The position numbers and the translations under genes were made by a program. 64,000 bases of DNA, taken from contig NZ_BMHY01000002.1 in the NCBI RefSeq assembly GCF_014641555.1, positions 219,809 to 283,808 on the forward strand. The letters run 5' to 3'. A model generated the notes under the pieces. It made no database searches and was not told the origin of the DNA. It saw only the letters and a program-made list of their open reading frames with translations. Positions 1-11,215 of this stretch are shown here, piece by piece (within the stretch, counting starts at the first letter, position 1; the number at the start of each line of letters is the position of its first letter). Source of the DNA: Paenibacillus radicis (ex Gao et al. 2016) (GTDB lineage Bacteria > Bacillota > Bacilli > Paenibacillales > Paenibacillaceae).

Positions 1-576
1 GATCCTAACGCAGAATTCGAAGCCGTAACGCTAATGAATCTGGATAAAGGCGCTGTGCTGACCAATGCACTGCAATACAATTTCATCAGCGTACCAGCCG
101 TGAGTAAAAACAAAGAGCGTGCCATTCAGTTCCTGGACTGGGCGAACCAGAAGGAAAACTATGACCTGCTCGCATACGGTGTGGAAGGCAAGAACTGGGA
201 AGCGGTCGGCGACGACCAGTACAAGTTTTTGAATGACGGGTATACGTGGTTCCCGTTCGCCTGGATTTGGAATCCGGCGACCGATCGTCAAGATGCCGGA
301 CAAGATGATGTGACCAAGCAGTTGAATCAGTGGGGAGCGGACGTTAACAACTTCACGCTCGATAAGCTTGCTGGCTTCACTTTCAACAATACGGCAGTCG
401 TGAACGAGATATCCCAGTACACCAGCATTGAAGCCAAGTACTATACCGCAATGTTCAACGGCGTTGTGGAACCAAATGAGTATTGGGCGAAATTCAAAGC
501 GGAAGCAGCGCCGCTGGCGAAAAAAATTCAGAACGAACTGCAAAAGCAGATCGACGCGTTTCTCGCTGCGAAATAA
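1..576 (+). CDS. Sugar ABC transporter substrate-binding protein, C-terminal part
   Basis: The reading frame is open from the first base, so the gene begins upstream of the window and only about 190 C-terminal residues are present. The sequence resembles the C-terminal lobe of LipO-type binding proteins of Paenibacillus: the segment with key words ISVPAVSKNKERAIQFLDW is typical of bacterial extracellular solute-binding proteins, and the tail (EAKYYTAMFNGVVEPNEYW followed by a Lys/Gln-rich helix) resembles the DUF3502-type ending. It would be a surface lipoprotein delivering an oligosaccharide to a permease pair encoded upstream. It is followed by a hairpin terminator and then a membrane AraC regulator, a common order for such importers. 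The substrate cannot be told from this fragment. Confidence 0.85.
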   Translation, partial: DPNAEFEAVTLMNLDKGAVLTNALQYNFISVPAVSKNKERAIQFLDWANQKENYDLLAYGVEGKNWEAVGDDQYKFLNDGYTWFPFAWIWNPATDRQDAGQDDVTKQLNQWGADVNNFTLDKLAGFTFNNTAVVNEISQYTSIEAKYYTAMFNGVVEPNEYWAKFKAEAAPLAKKIQNELQKQIDAFLAAK

Positions 577-588
577 TTAAAAACTTAG

Positions 589-627
589 CGCGACTCCAGT
601 CTTTATAAGGCTGGAGCCGCGTTTTTT
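589..627 (+). terminator. Rho-independent terminator
   Basis: Arms CGCGACTCCAGTC (589-601) and GGCTGGAGCCGCG (609-621) pair with two non-Watson-Crick positions around a short AT-rich loop, followed by six T. It ends the binding-protein transcript. Confidence 0.85.
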
Positions 628-747
628 GACGTTGTCGGAGGCAGCTACTAGCGGATTTGATACCTCATAATCAAAATTCGAACAACCTGAATTGCAAAAT
701 ATATGTTTTAATGAATGGGAACAAGAACAGGAGAAGGGGAGTTCGGA

Positions 748-2985
748 TTGCGACGACTGCTGCCTAAGAAAACATACATTCGAAATTTTCTAATTATCGG
801 AATTTTGTTCACCATCATCATTCTTCTGTTTTCTTATTTATTGAGACAGCAATATGCGAATCAGGCTTACGACGATGTGAATCATCTGATGGAGATTAAG
901 ACGACCAGCGTCAGTCAAAGCTTTGAGTATCAATTGGATCATCTGCGTGCTTATGCGCTCACGATCTATCAGGACCCTGAAATTTTCAACTGGCTGATGT
1001 CGGAAGACGGCGATCCGCTGGTTATGTCCTCGGCGTTGAAGTCGGTATCCAAGTTTATGAGCCTGCAGTCCTTCATCGACTCGACTTATTTGGTCAACAT
1101 GAAGTTGGAGAAAGTCATTCATTCCAGAGATGGAATCCATACGTTTACGGATTTCATGGATCAGGATATGCTGGATCAGCTGCAGCATCATCCGCCTTCC
1201 ACCTTGCGGTTTTTCAACCATACGAATAAAACCGGCTCTTACCTTGCGCTTATTGCGCCTGCCTATTATTCCAAAGTGGCCAGCCAGGGATATATCGTCA
1301 TTTTATTGGACAAAAGTCTGCTGGAAAAATATTTGCTGCAAAATTTAAATGATTCGACGACGAGCATCATGGTGCTGGACGGGGATCAGAACGTCATTCT
1401 CGGCGGCTCAGACGACTTAGACGTCAAGCAATTGATCACACAAAACGCACAAGTGAATGATAACAATAGATATTTAATTCATTCTCATGCGTTTAATATT
1501 GAAGATTGGAAGCTTTATTCCACCGTTAAAGTAAAGGACATTAGCAAAAATATCGATAAAATCATGTTTAGGATGTACGGCATGTGCTTCTTCCTGCTGC
1601 TCATACTATCGGCTTTGACGTATTGGAATTCACGCCGTCAGTTTATGCCGATCAGCCAGCTTGCGGGGCAAATCCGCAAAACCGTCGCCACTGGTGCTGC
1701 GAATGCCGAGCAAAGCTCTAATTCGGAATTTGCCATTATTAAAACCGGCGTGGACCATATGGTAAAGACGATGGAAGAGATGAACAGCATGATCCGCAAT
1801 CATCAAGAGGTTGTCAAAAATGAGGTGCTGCGGCAATGGCTGCTGCAGGGCACCTACAATAACGCTATTCAGGAGCTTGGCAACGGGAACGTATCGCAAT
1901 TGCTGGCGGGTAATATCCGGCTGGCCGTCATCCGGATCAACCGGTTCCAATCGTTTTCGGAGCGGTATGCCTATGCTTCCAGAAAGCTTCTCTTGTATGC
2001 GATGGGCAATATTGCAGGAGAGACGCTGGGCAATCAAGGCTTCGTTACCGAAAATGTCGATCTCGGCAGCGATCATCTCGTCATTCTGATCGGGGGAGGC
2101 ACAGCGGATCAGAACCCGGCTCCTGCTCTAGAGGAAGCTCGGTTAGCCATCGACAAATGGCTTCATATCCAGGTGACGGCGGCGGTCAGCCATCAGACGG
2201 CGATCGACGAAAATATGCGCAGCTTGTATGATCGCGTCTGCGATCTGACGCTGCTGCGGTTTTTCGAGACGGAGGAGAAGGTTTACGTCGAGGGAGATCT
2301 GGGCGACTATTTGCCGGAGCGGCAGTGGGATTTGGACGAGAGCCGGATTCAGAAGCTGATCCAGGCGGTCCGCAAATCGCAGAAGGAGCAGGTGCGCGAG
2401 CAGCTTGATCTTATTTTCGGCCAACTGCAAAGCTTGCCTTATTCGGAATGTCAGTTCCAACTGAAGCTATTGTTCTTCTATATTGTGAAAGCGTTTAACA
2501 AGGTGATGGGTGAGCAGGAGCAAGGCGGCGTTGATCTGCTGCTGCAAAAATTTGATACGCTGATGGATGTCCGGGATTGGCTCGATAATCAGTTCATGCG
2601 GCTGATCGACAATGTGGCGCAAAGCCATACCGCCTCCAACCGCAAGGAGGAGCTGGCGGCGGAAATTTTCGACTACGTGAAGCGGCATCTTCATGATCCG
2701 ATGCTGACGCTGGAGAGCATTGCCGATTACTTGGTGCTTTCCGTCAGCTATGTTCGATTGGTGTTCAAGGAGACGTATCTCATTACGCTGTCTGGTTTCA
2801 TTCATCAGGAGCGGCTGGAGCAGGCGAAGCAGCTGCTCGTATCGACGGATTGGCCTGTACTCGACATAGCGGAGAGATCCGGCTTCCAGTCGAAAACGAC
2901 GTTCTTCACCTCGTTCAAGAAATATACAGGGCTGACGCCGAACCAATTCCGCGAGCAAAATAGCAATACCGGTACAGATTTTTAA
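748..2985 (+). CDS. Membrane-bound AraC family transcriptional regulator
   Basis: This is a one-component sensor-regulator of about 745 residues. A transmembrane helix lies near the N-terminus (FLIIGILFTIIILLFSYLL), followed by about 250 residues of predicted extracellular sensor, a second membrane helix (YGMCFFLLLILSALTYW), a long cytoplasmic linker, and a C-terminal AraC/XylS DNA-binding domain of two helix-turn-helix motifs (LESIADYLVLSVSYVRLVFKE and LDIAERSGFQSKTTFFTSFKKYTGLTPNQFR, quoted here as separate stretches). In such proteins the outer domain senses an extracellular ligand and the AraC domain activates a nearby sugar-uptake operon, probably the importer ending at 576. I prefer the TTG start at 748 because AGGAGAAGGGG lies just upstream (729-739); the in-frame ATG at 715 has no convincing ribosome binding site. 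Confidence 0.88.
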   Translation: MRRLLPKKTYIRNFLIIGILFTIIILLFSYLLRQQYANQAYDDVNHLMEIKTTSVSQSFEYQLDHLRAYALTIYQDPEIFNWLMSEDGDPLVMSSALKSVSKFMSLQSFIDSTYLVNMKLEKVIHSRDGIHTFTDFMDQDMLDQLQHHPPSTLRFFNHTNKTGSYLALIAPAYYSKVASQGYIVILLDKSLLEKYLLQNLNDSTTSIMVLDGDQNVILGGSDDLDVKQLITQNAQVNDNNRYLIHSHAFNIEDWKLYSTVKVKDISKNIDKIMFRMYGMCFFLLLILSALTYWNSRRQFMPISQLAGQIRKTVATGAANAEQSSNSEFAIIKTGVDHMVKTMEEMNSMIRNHQEVVKNEVLRQWLLQGTYNNAIQELGNGNVSQLLAGNIRLAVIRINRFQSFSERYAYASRKLLLYAMGNIAGETLGNQGFVTENVDLGSDHLVILIGGGTADQNPAPALEEARLAIDKWLHIQVTAAVSHQTAIDENMRSLYDRVCDLTLLRFFETEEKVYVEGDLGDYLPERQWDLDESRIQKLIQAVRKSQKEQVREQLDLIFGQLQSLPYSECQFQLKLLFFYIVKAFNKVMGEQEQGGVDLLLQKFDTLMDVRDWLDNQFMRLIDNVAQSHTASNRKEELAAEIFDYVKRHLHDPMLTLESIADYLVLSVSYVRLVFKETYLITLSGFIHQERLEQAKQLLVSTDWPVLDIAERSGFQSKTTFFTSFKKYTGLTPNQFREQNSNTGTDF

Positions 2986-3029
2986 AGCTGTGCCGGCTGC
3001 TGGAAAGCAAGCCGCTGCTTAACTATATA

Positions 3030-4382
3030 TTATTGCGCCAGCTGCTCTAAATCCGGCTGCAGTTTATTCCGCAGCACATAGAGCATGACCGCCCCGACGA
3101 GGAAGGCAACCGCATCCGCTATGACGAGCGACCAGACAACGCCGTGGAAGCCATTCAACAGATTCGCGAGATACAGAACAGGGATGAGCGTCACACCTTG
3201 CACAATTGACATGACGAAGGCGGCTGTTCCTTGACCCGTCGCTTGGAAAATTCCCGTGAAGAGCGTTGTCGTCCCCGAAATGAATAGAGACAAGAAGGTG
3301 ACATGCAGGATATAGCTGCCTAGTTCAATCATTTGCGGGTCGTTCGTGAAAAAGCCGATCAGATGATCCGAAGTAAAATAGACGATAACGCCGAAGACAA
3401 CAGCCAAAGCGGCAACGATCTTGATCGTAAAGCTGATCGTTTTCTTCATCCGCAGCTTATTCGCAGTGAAGGAAAAGGCGATAAGCGGCACAACGCCTTC
3501 ACATAGCCCCATCAGTATAAATTCAGGGAGCTGCAGGAGCCGTGATGAAATGCCGTATCCAGCAACGGCTTGATCGCCATATTCGATAAGGTAATGGTTG
3601 AAGATAAGTCCCATTGCACCTAGAAAAATGCTCATAATAAATACGGGAACGCCAATTTTGAGGATGTTGCTTATAATTTCTTTTGATGCTTTGAACCATT
3701 TCAACGATACACTGAGAAATGCACTTTTTCTTCCTATATAGATAGCGAAGAAGACGCTTGCCGCCACGTTGGAAATGACAGTTGCTATTGCAACGCCCAT
3801 CACATCACCATGCAAAACAAAGATCACGAATGCATCAAGCATAATATTGACGATAACGCTTAGAATCATCCCGATCATGGAGATGATTGCGGACCCTTCA
3901 GCACGGACAATATTCTCCAGAGTGAAAAATAAAACGACAAACGGAGAACCGATGAGCATTACGGTGACATAGTCTTTAGTGAATGCAAAGGAGCCGGCCG
4001 TAGACCCGAGTCCATGAACAATCTGGTCGATTAATGGCAGTCCGGCAAGCATTAACAATAAACCGAGAACAAGACTGGAATAAAAGGCGAAGGAGGACAC
4101 GTGCTTCACTTTATCATAGCTTTTCTCGCCTAATAATCGGGATATGAACGTACCTGCGCCCATGCCGATCAGATTGCCCAAAGCCATAATCGCTGCGAAC
4201 AACGGCAGGGTAAGAGCCAGCGTTGTTAGCATTTCGGTATTGTGTAACGTGCCAAGGAAATAAGCGTTAAGGATAGAGTAAATAACACTCATCGACATAC
4301 CGAGCATCATCGGAACAGCGAAATGAGCGATCGCTTTATAAATCGGTGCTTTTTCGAAATAATGGAGGTTATCCGTTTCCAT
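3030..4382 (-). CDS. MATE family multidrug efflux transporter
   Basis: About 450 residues with some twelve hydrophobic helices and the two-fold repeat layout of MATE exporters; MVTRMETDNLHYFEKAPIYK leads into the first helix, and motifs such as GNLIGMGAGTFISRLLGE are typical of the family. It would export cationic or aromatic toxic compounds using an ion gradient. I chose the ATG at 4382 because GGTGA sits five bases upstream; a GTG at 4394 is possible. The promoter region carries two inverted repeats that match a third one in front of the adjacent marR gene, so the pump is probably repressed by that regulator. Confidence 0.9.
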   Translation of the reverse strand: METDNLHYFEKAPIYKAIAHFAVPMMLGMSMSVIYSILNAYFLGTLHNTEMLTTLALTLPLFAAIMALGNLIGMGAGTFISRLLGEKSYDKVKHVSSFAFYSSLVLGLLLMLAGLPLIDQIVHGLGSTAGSFAFTKDYVTVMLIGSPFVVLFFTLENIVRAEGSAIISMIGMILSVIVNIMLDAFVIFVLHGDVMGVAIATVISNVAASVFFAIYIGRKSAFLSVSLKWFKASKEIISNILKIGVPVFIMSIFLGAMGLIFNHYLIEYGDQAVAGYGISSRLLQLPEFILMGLCEGVVPLIAFSFTANKLRMKKTISFTIKIVAALAVVFGVIVYFTSDHLIGFFTNDPQMIELGSYILHVTFLSLFISGTTTLFTGIFQATGQGTAAFVMSIVQGVTLIPVLYLANLLNGFHGVVWSLVIADAVAFLVGAVMLYVLRNKLQPDLEQLAQ

Positions 4383-4428
4383 GCGGGTCACCACTTTCTT
4401 AGGTTTGGAATGTATTGTTTACTCTTCA

Positions 4429-4448
4429 TTACTTAGAATTCTAAGTAA
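4429..4448. promoter_or_regulatory. Perfect 20-bp palindrome, probable MarR operator (site 1)
   Basis: TTACTTAGAATTCTAAGTAA is a perfect palindrome 47 bases upstream of the MATE start. Its CTTAGAATTCTAAG core resembles the GTTAG/CTAAC repeats next to it and in front of marR. The palindrome is seen directly; binding by the neighbouring MarR protein is inferred. Confidence 0.7.
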
Positions 4449-4451
4449 ATG

Positions 4452-4465
4452 GTTAGAGTTCTAAC
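4452..4465. promoter_or_regulatory. GTTAGA/TCTAAC inverted repeat, probable MarR operator (site 2)
   Basis: GTTAGAGTTCTAAC has six-base perfect arms around a two-base centre. It shares the GTTAG-N4-CTAAC pattern with the repeat at 5013-5026 in the marR promoter. Confidence 0.75.
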
Positions 4466-4529
4466 TATATATCGATCATAACCCCTTTGCTTCATTCGGA
4501 AGCTAGGGGACTACGAGAATTTGCGGGAA

Positions 4530-4985
4530 TTAACGTCTGTGGTCAAAAGTTATCTTATCTTCATTGATATTGTCTTCGATGCGTTCAAGAAATCTAAACA
4601 GCAGGTTTGCTTCATCGGGTGTAAAGCCGTTCAGCAGCGTATGCTCAAACTGTTCAAAATATTGATCAAACGCTCCGACAAGCTCTTTCCCGGCGGGGGT
4701 TACACGCAGTAGCTTGCGGCGCTCATCCTTCGGATCAGCCTTCCGCACGACTAGAGCCTTCTTCTCCAAATTGTTGACCAGACTGCTGATCGAGGAGCCC
4801 TTGCGGTTGAAGCTGTTTTCTAAATCCTTCTGGGAAAGTCCGCCTTCTTCATGTCCATCAATGTACCGGATCGCCAGTCCCTGCTCTATCGTAAGCCCTA
4901 GCGACTCCAGCTTTTTATCGGCGCTGATCTTCATCATTAGGCCAATCATACGAAACTGATGCTGCAGGTTGCGCTCTTGCTGCAT
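4530..4985 (-). CDS. MarR family transcriptional regulator
   Basis: About 151 residues with the MarR winged helix: the segment GGLSQKDLENSFNRKGSSIS is the helix-turn-helix, and DPKDERRKLLRVTPAGKEL is the hallmark wing (D-x-R-x4-L-x-x-T-x-x-G). Such proteins are dimeric repressors released by small phenolic or cationic ligands. The ATG at 4985 (MQQERNL) is preferred over the TTG five codons earlier because AAGGTGAT lies at the right distance. The gene stands upstream of the MATE pump on the same strand, and matching inverted repeats precede both genes, suggesting autoregulation and control of the pump. Confidence 0.9.
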   Translation of the reverse strand: MQQERNLQHQFRMIGLMMKISADKKLESLGLTIEQGLAIRYIDGHEEGGLSQKDLENSFNRKGSSISSLVNNLEKKALVVRKADPKDERRKLLRVTPAGKELVGAFDQYFEQFEHTLLNGFTPDEANLLFRFLERIEDNINEDKITFDHRR

Positions 4986-5012
4986 GCTTATCACCTTCAA
5001 TCTGATCGATTC

Positions 5013-5026
5013 GTTAGAGTGCTAAC
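5013..5026. promoter_or_regulatory. GTTAG-N4-CTAAC inverted repeat, probable MarR operator (site 3)
   Basis: GTTAGAGTGCTAAC lies 28 bases upstream of the marR start and matches site 2 at 12 of 14 positions. The position is suitable for autorepression. Confidence 0.75.
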
Positions 5027-5080
5027 TAAATATAACGTGACGGATTTTGTTTGTCAAATCGTTTTTCTTTACAGCTGCTT

Positions 5081-5989
5081 TCAAGGACTAGCTGTCGTCT
5101 TTTGCTGACCGCCTAAACCGGCTACAAATGCCGAAGGCGTTGCGCCAAACGTTCTGCGAAACAGGCGGGTGAAATAAACCGGCTCCATCCCGACATGAGC
5201 GGCTGCTTGCCGGATCGTCATTTCCGGATGCCGTTCCAGCAGCTGGATGGCGGTATGCAGCCGAATTCGCTGCAAATATTGAAGCGGCGTCGTGTCCAGC
5301 GATTCTCGGAACAAGCGGGTAAGCTGTTTGGGCGAATAGCCGACATGAGCGGACAGCTCGGTTACTGTAATCGGCCGCTGCAAATGGTCTTGAAGAAAAC
5401 GAGTGGCCTGACTGACGACCGAATGGGGGTAACGCGACGCTTTAGACGTCTCTGGGAGCTTCCCGGCAGAGCCTTCTTTCGGCACAGTCTGACGTTTGAT
5501 CTCCAGACAAAAGGCGAACAACAGCTCTGCTGCCCTCCAAGGATCATAGTCGGGCCCTGAATACTGCCAGATCTGGTGCAGAAGTTCATACAGCCGCCCC
5601 GTCTCCTGCAGCTCGGAACGTAAGAACGCAGCACCGAAGCCGTATTGCTCCAGCAGGCCGTAACTTTGCTCGACAAACGTAACATAGCCGATCATCCAGG
5701 GCTCCTCACCGATTGGGCCGTACTCATGGGGCAGCCCTTCGGGAATATAAAGGAGCGTCCCCGGAGGAACGAGGCTCCATTGATCAGAATTCGAGCCGGA
5801 ATCGGAATCCGAGTTCAACAGCCGAAAGTGGCCAGTCCCGGAAAAGGTGAAAAAAAACTGATGGGCCGAATAGCCCTCCAGACGTGTCATCAGCGGCTGA
5901 TTTTCCGTTCCGACCGTATACACCACAAACGGTATTCCGGGGTCCATAGGTATGGAGGATAGATTGCTTCGAAGCTGTAAAATGTTCAT
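5081..5989 (-). CDS. AraC family transcriptional regulator with cupin sensor domain
   Basis: About 302 residues. Residues 15-150 form a cupin-type AraC ligand-binding domain (SLVPPGTLLYIPEGLPHEYG), and the C-terminal 100 residues carry two AraC helix-turn-helix motifs (ITVTELSAHVGYSPKQLTRLF and MTIRQAAAHVGMEPVYFTRLF). GAGGTG precedes the ATG at 5989 by five bases. The gene diverges from the GH2 beta-galactosidase gene across a 120-bp region, so it is the likely sugar-responsive activator of that enzyme. An overlapping ATG at 5993 is in another frame. Confidence 0.9.
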   Translation of the reverse strand: MNILQLRSNLSSIPMDPGIPFVVYTVGTENQPLMTRLEGYSAHQFFFTFSGTGHFRLLNSDSDSGSNSDQWSLVPPGTLLYIPEGLPHEYGPIGEEPWMIGYVTFVEQSYGLLEQYGFGAAFLRSELQETGRLYELLHQIWQYSGPDYDPWRAAELLFAFCLEIKRQTVPKEGSAGKLPETSKASRYPHSVVSQATRFLQDHLQRPITVTELSAHVGYSPKQLTRLFRESLDTTPLQYLQRIRLHTAIQLLERHPEMTIRQAAAHVGMEPVYFTRLFRRTFGATPSAFVAGLGGQQKTTASP

Positions 5990-6079
5990 GCATTCACCTC
6001 GAATGTCCGTTTTGTACTAGATGTTGTTCGCTTTGGTATCTAGGAGAGTGGTGCTTGTGATTTTATAATTTTAGCATAG

Positions 6080-9169
<3,090 letters not shown>

Positions 9170-9288
9170 ATAAGACTTTTACCCTGCTATAAGGTCCTTC
9201 ACTCCGGTGTTCCTCCCCTCTAATTAACGGTAAATTTATAATGTAATCTTTATTAGCTGCCGGCTAGGAGAGGATAGGAGGAGACCGG

Positions 9289-10257
9289 ATGAGACAGGCG
9301 ACTGCCGAAATGCCCGGAGCAACGAAAGCAAAACCGGCTGTACGCGGGGGCGTCAACCTATTGGCAAGGAGAGTATGGAAATATAAGCTGCTTTATGTGC
9401 TGCTGATTCCGGCAGTGTTGTGGGTATTGCTGTTCGATTACCTTCCGCTGTACGGAATCAGCATCGCATTTACCGACTTTAACGCCATTCAAGGACTTTC
9501 CGCTAGCAAATGGGTGGGATTCAAATACTTTGAGATGTTGTTTGAATCGGAGATGTTCCGCAACGCGTTCCGAAATACGCTGATCATCAGCCTCTATAAG
9601 ATGATAAGCGGCTTTATTTGCCCGATATTGTTAGCGCTTGCATTAAACGAAATTCGAACGGCCTGGTTCAAAAAAACGCTGCAAACCGCCGTTTATTTAC
9701 CCCGGTTCGTCTCATGGGTCGTGTATGGCGGCATTATCACGATTCTGCTGTCACCAGAGACGGGAATTATTAACAAGGTCATCGCTTTCTTTGGCGGAGA
9801 CCCGGCTTACTTGCTAGTGGAGCCCGCCTATTTTCGCGCCATACTCGTTATTACAGATGCGATGAAGGAAATGGGCTGGGCAGCCATCATTTACATCGCG
9901 GCTATCGCCGGGCTTAACCCGGAGGTGTACGAAGCGGCCATTATGGATGGCGCCAGCCGGTTCCAGCGCATTATCCGCATTACGCTGCCGGGCATTACAA
10001 GCACCATCATCGTCATCTTCATTCTCAGAGTCGGTTATATCATGAGCGCAGGGCTGGATCAGGTTATTAACCTGTACAATCCGATGGTCTTCGAGGTAGG
10101 GGACATTCTCGATACGTACATCTACCGCGTCGGCATCGAGCAATTCAGCTTGAGCTTGGCTGCCGCAGCCGATGTGATCAAAGGCGTGATCGGACTTGTC
10201 ATGGTGCTGGTCGCCAACCATATCGCCAAGCGCATCAATGATTCCGGTATTTTCTGA
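9289..10257 (+). CDS. Carbohydrate ABC transporter permease (LplB type)
   Basis: 322 residues with six predicted membrane helices and the EAA loop (YEAAIMDGASRFQRIIRITLP) that contacts the ATPase. The N-terminal stretch YVLLIPAVLWVLLFDYLPLYG is characteristic of LplB-like permeases found with YtcP/LplC and LipO proteins in Paenibacillus. AGGAGGAGACC stands before the ATG. It forms a heterodimer with the product of the next gene; no ATPase gene is nearby, so a shared MsmX-type ATPase is likely. A TATAAT at 9237-9242 in the 120-bp gap upstream could be a -10 box, but no good -35 partner is visible. Confidence 0.93.
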   Translation: MRQATAEMPGATKAKPAVRGGVNLLARRVWKYKLLYVLLIPAVLWVLLFDYLPLYGISIAFTDFNAIQGLSASKWVGFKYFEMLFESEMFRNAFRNTLIISLYKMISGFICPILLALALNEIRTAWFKKTLQTAVYLPRFVSWVVYGGIITILLSPETGIINKVIAFFGGDPAYLLVEPAYFRAILVITDAMKEMGWAAIIYIAAIAGLNPEVYEAAIMDGASRFQRIIRITLPGITSTIIVIFILRVGYIMSAGLDQVINLYNPMVFEVGDILDTYIYRVGIEQFSLSLAAAADVIKGVIGLVMVLVANHIAKRINDSGIF

Positions 10258-10275
10258 CGAGGGGAGAGAGAGCGA

Positions 10276-11151
10276 ATGAAGCTTTCGAAAGGCGAGAAAG
10301 TGTTTGTATCCGGCAATTATATTGTTTTAACGATTTTGACCATCATTATTGTGCTTCCGTTCTGGTACGTCATTTCCGTATCGGTTACGCCTTATTCGAT
10401 CTTTAGCTCGAAGGATGGCATGGTGTTGTTCCCGAGCACGATCAGCTTTGATTATTATGAGTATTTGCTCAAAAAGGGCTCGATGATCTATACCTCTTAC
10501 GGGAATACGATCCGCAATACGGCGGGCGGCGTAGCACTTGCCCTGTTCCTGACCGTAACGGCGGCGTATGCGCTGGCGGAGAAAAGGCTGCCTGGCCGAA
10601 AAATACTCGTTCTGTTCTTCGTCTTCACGATGCTGTTCAGGGGCGGGATGATCCCAACCTATATTACGATCAAAGAGCTGGGGCTCCTCAATACGAACTA
10701 TGTGCTGATTCTCATTATGGCTTTCAGCGCCTTCAACATGATCATTATGAAATCTTTCTTTGAAGCCATTCCGGAAAGCTTGCGTGAATCGGCAGCTATT
10801 GACGGGGCATCAGAATTCAGAATATTGTGGCAAATCGTTCTTCCGCTGTCCTTGCCGGTTATCGCAACGGTTGGATTGCTGTATCTGGTCGTCTACTGGA
10901 ATGATTTCTTCAACGCCATGCTGTATGTGACGGATTGGCATAAAGCGCCGGTGCAGCTCGTTCTCCGAACGATTATCGCCAGCTCCAGCTTGCCGCCGGA
11001 ATTGCTGGAGCAAGCAGGCTCCGCTCCGCCTCCGACCATCGGCATTCAGATGGCGGCGATCGTTATCGTGGCGCTGCCAATGCTGATCATCTACCCGTTC
11101 GTTCAGCGCTTTTTTGAACAGGGCATGCTGATCGGTTCCGTTAAGGGTTAG
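10276..11151 (+). CDS. Carbohydrate ABC transporter permease (LplC/YtcP type)
   Basis: 291 residues, six predicted membrane helices, EAA loop LRESAAIDGASEFRILWQIVLP. The C-terminus ends in the usual QRFFEQGMLIGSVKG of this subfamily. It follows its partner permease by 18 bases with a GAGGGGAGAG ribosome binding site, and precedes the binding-protein gene. Confidence 0.93.
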   Translation: MKLSKGEKVFVSGNYIVLTILTIIIVLPFWYVISVSVTPYSIFSSKDGMVLFPSTISFDYYEYLLKKGSMIYTSYGNTIRNTAGGVALALFLTVTAAYALAEKRLPGRKILVLFFVFTMLFRGGMIPTYITIKELGLLNTNYVLILIMAFSAFNMIIMKSFFEAIPESLRESAAIDGASEFRILWQIVLPLSLPVIATVGLLYLVVYWNDFFNAMLYVTDWHKAPVQLVLRTIIASSSLPPELLEQAGSAPPPTIGIQMAAIVIVALPMLIIYPFVQRFFEQGMLIGSVKG

Positions 11152-11215
11152 AACTTTGGTTTATCCCCAACAGGGTAAATATAATCAAGCGAATCTAAGA
11201 GGAGGTCAGTGGTAC

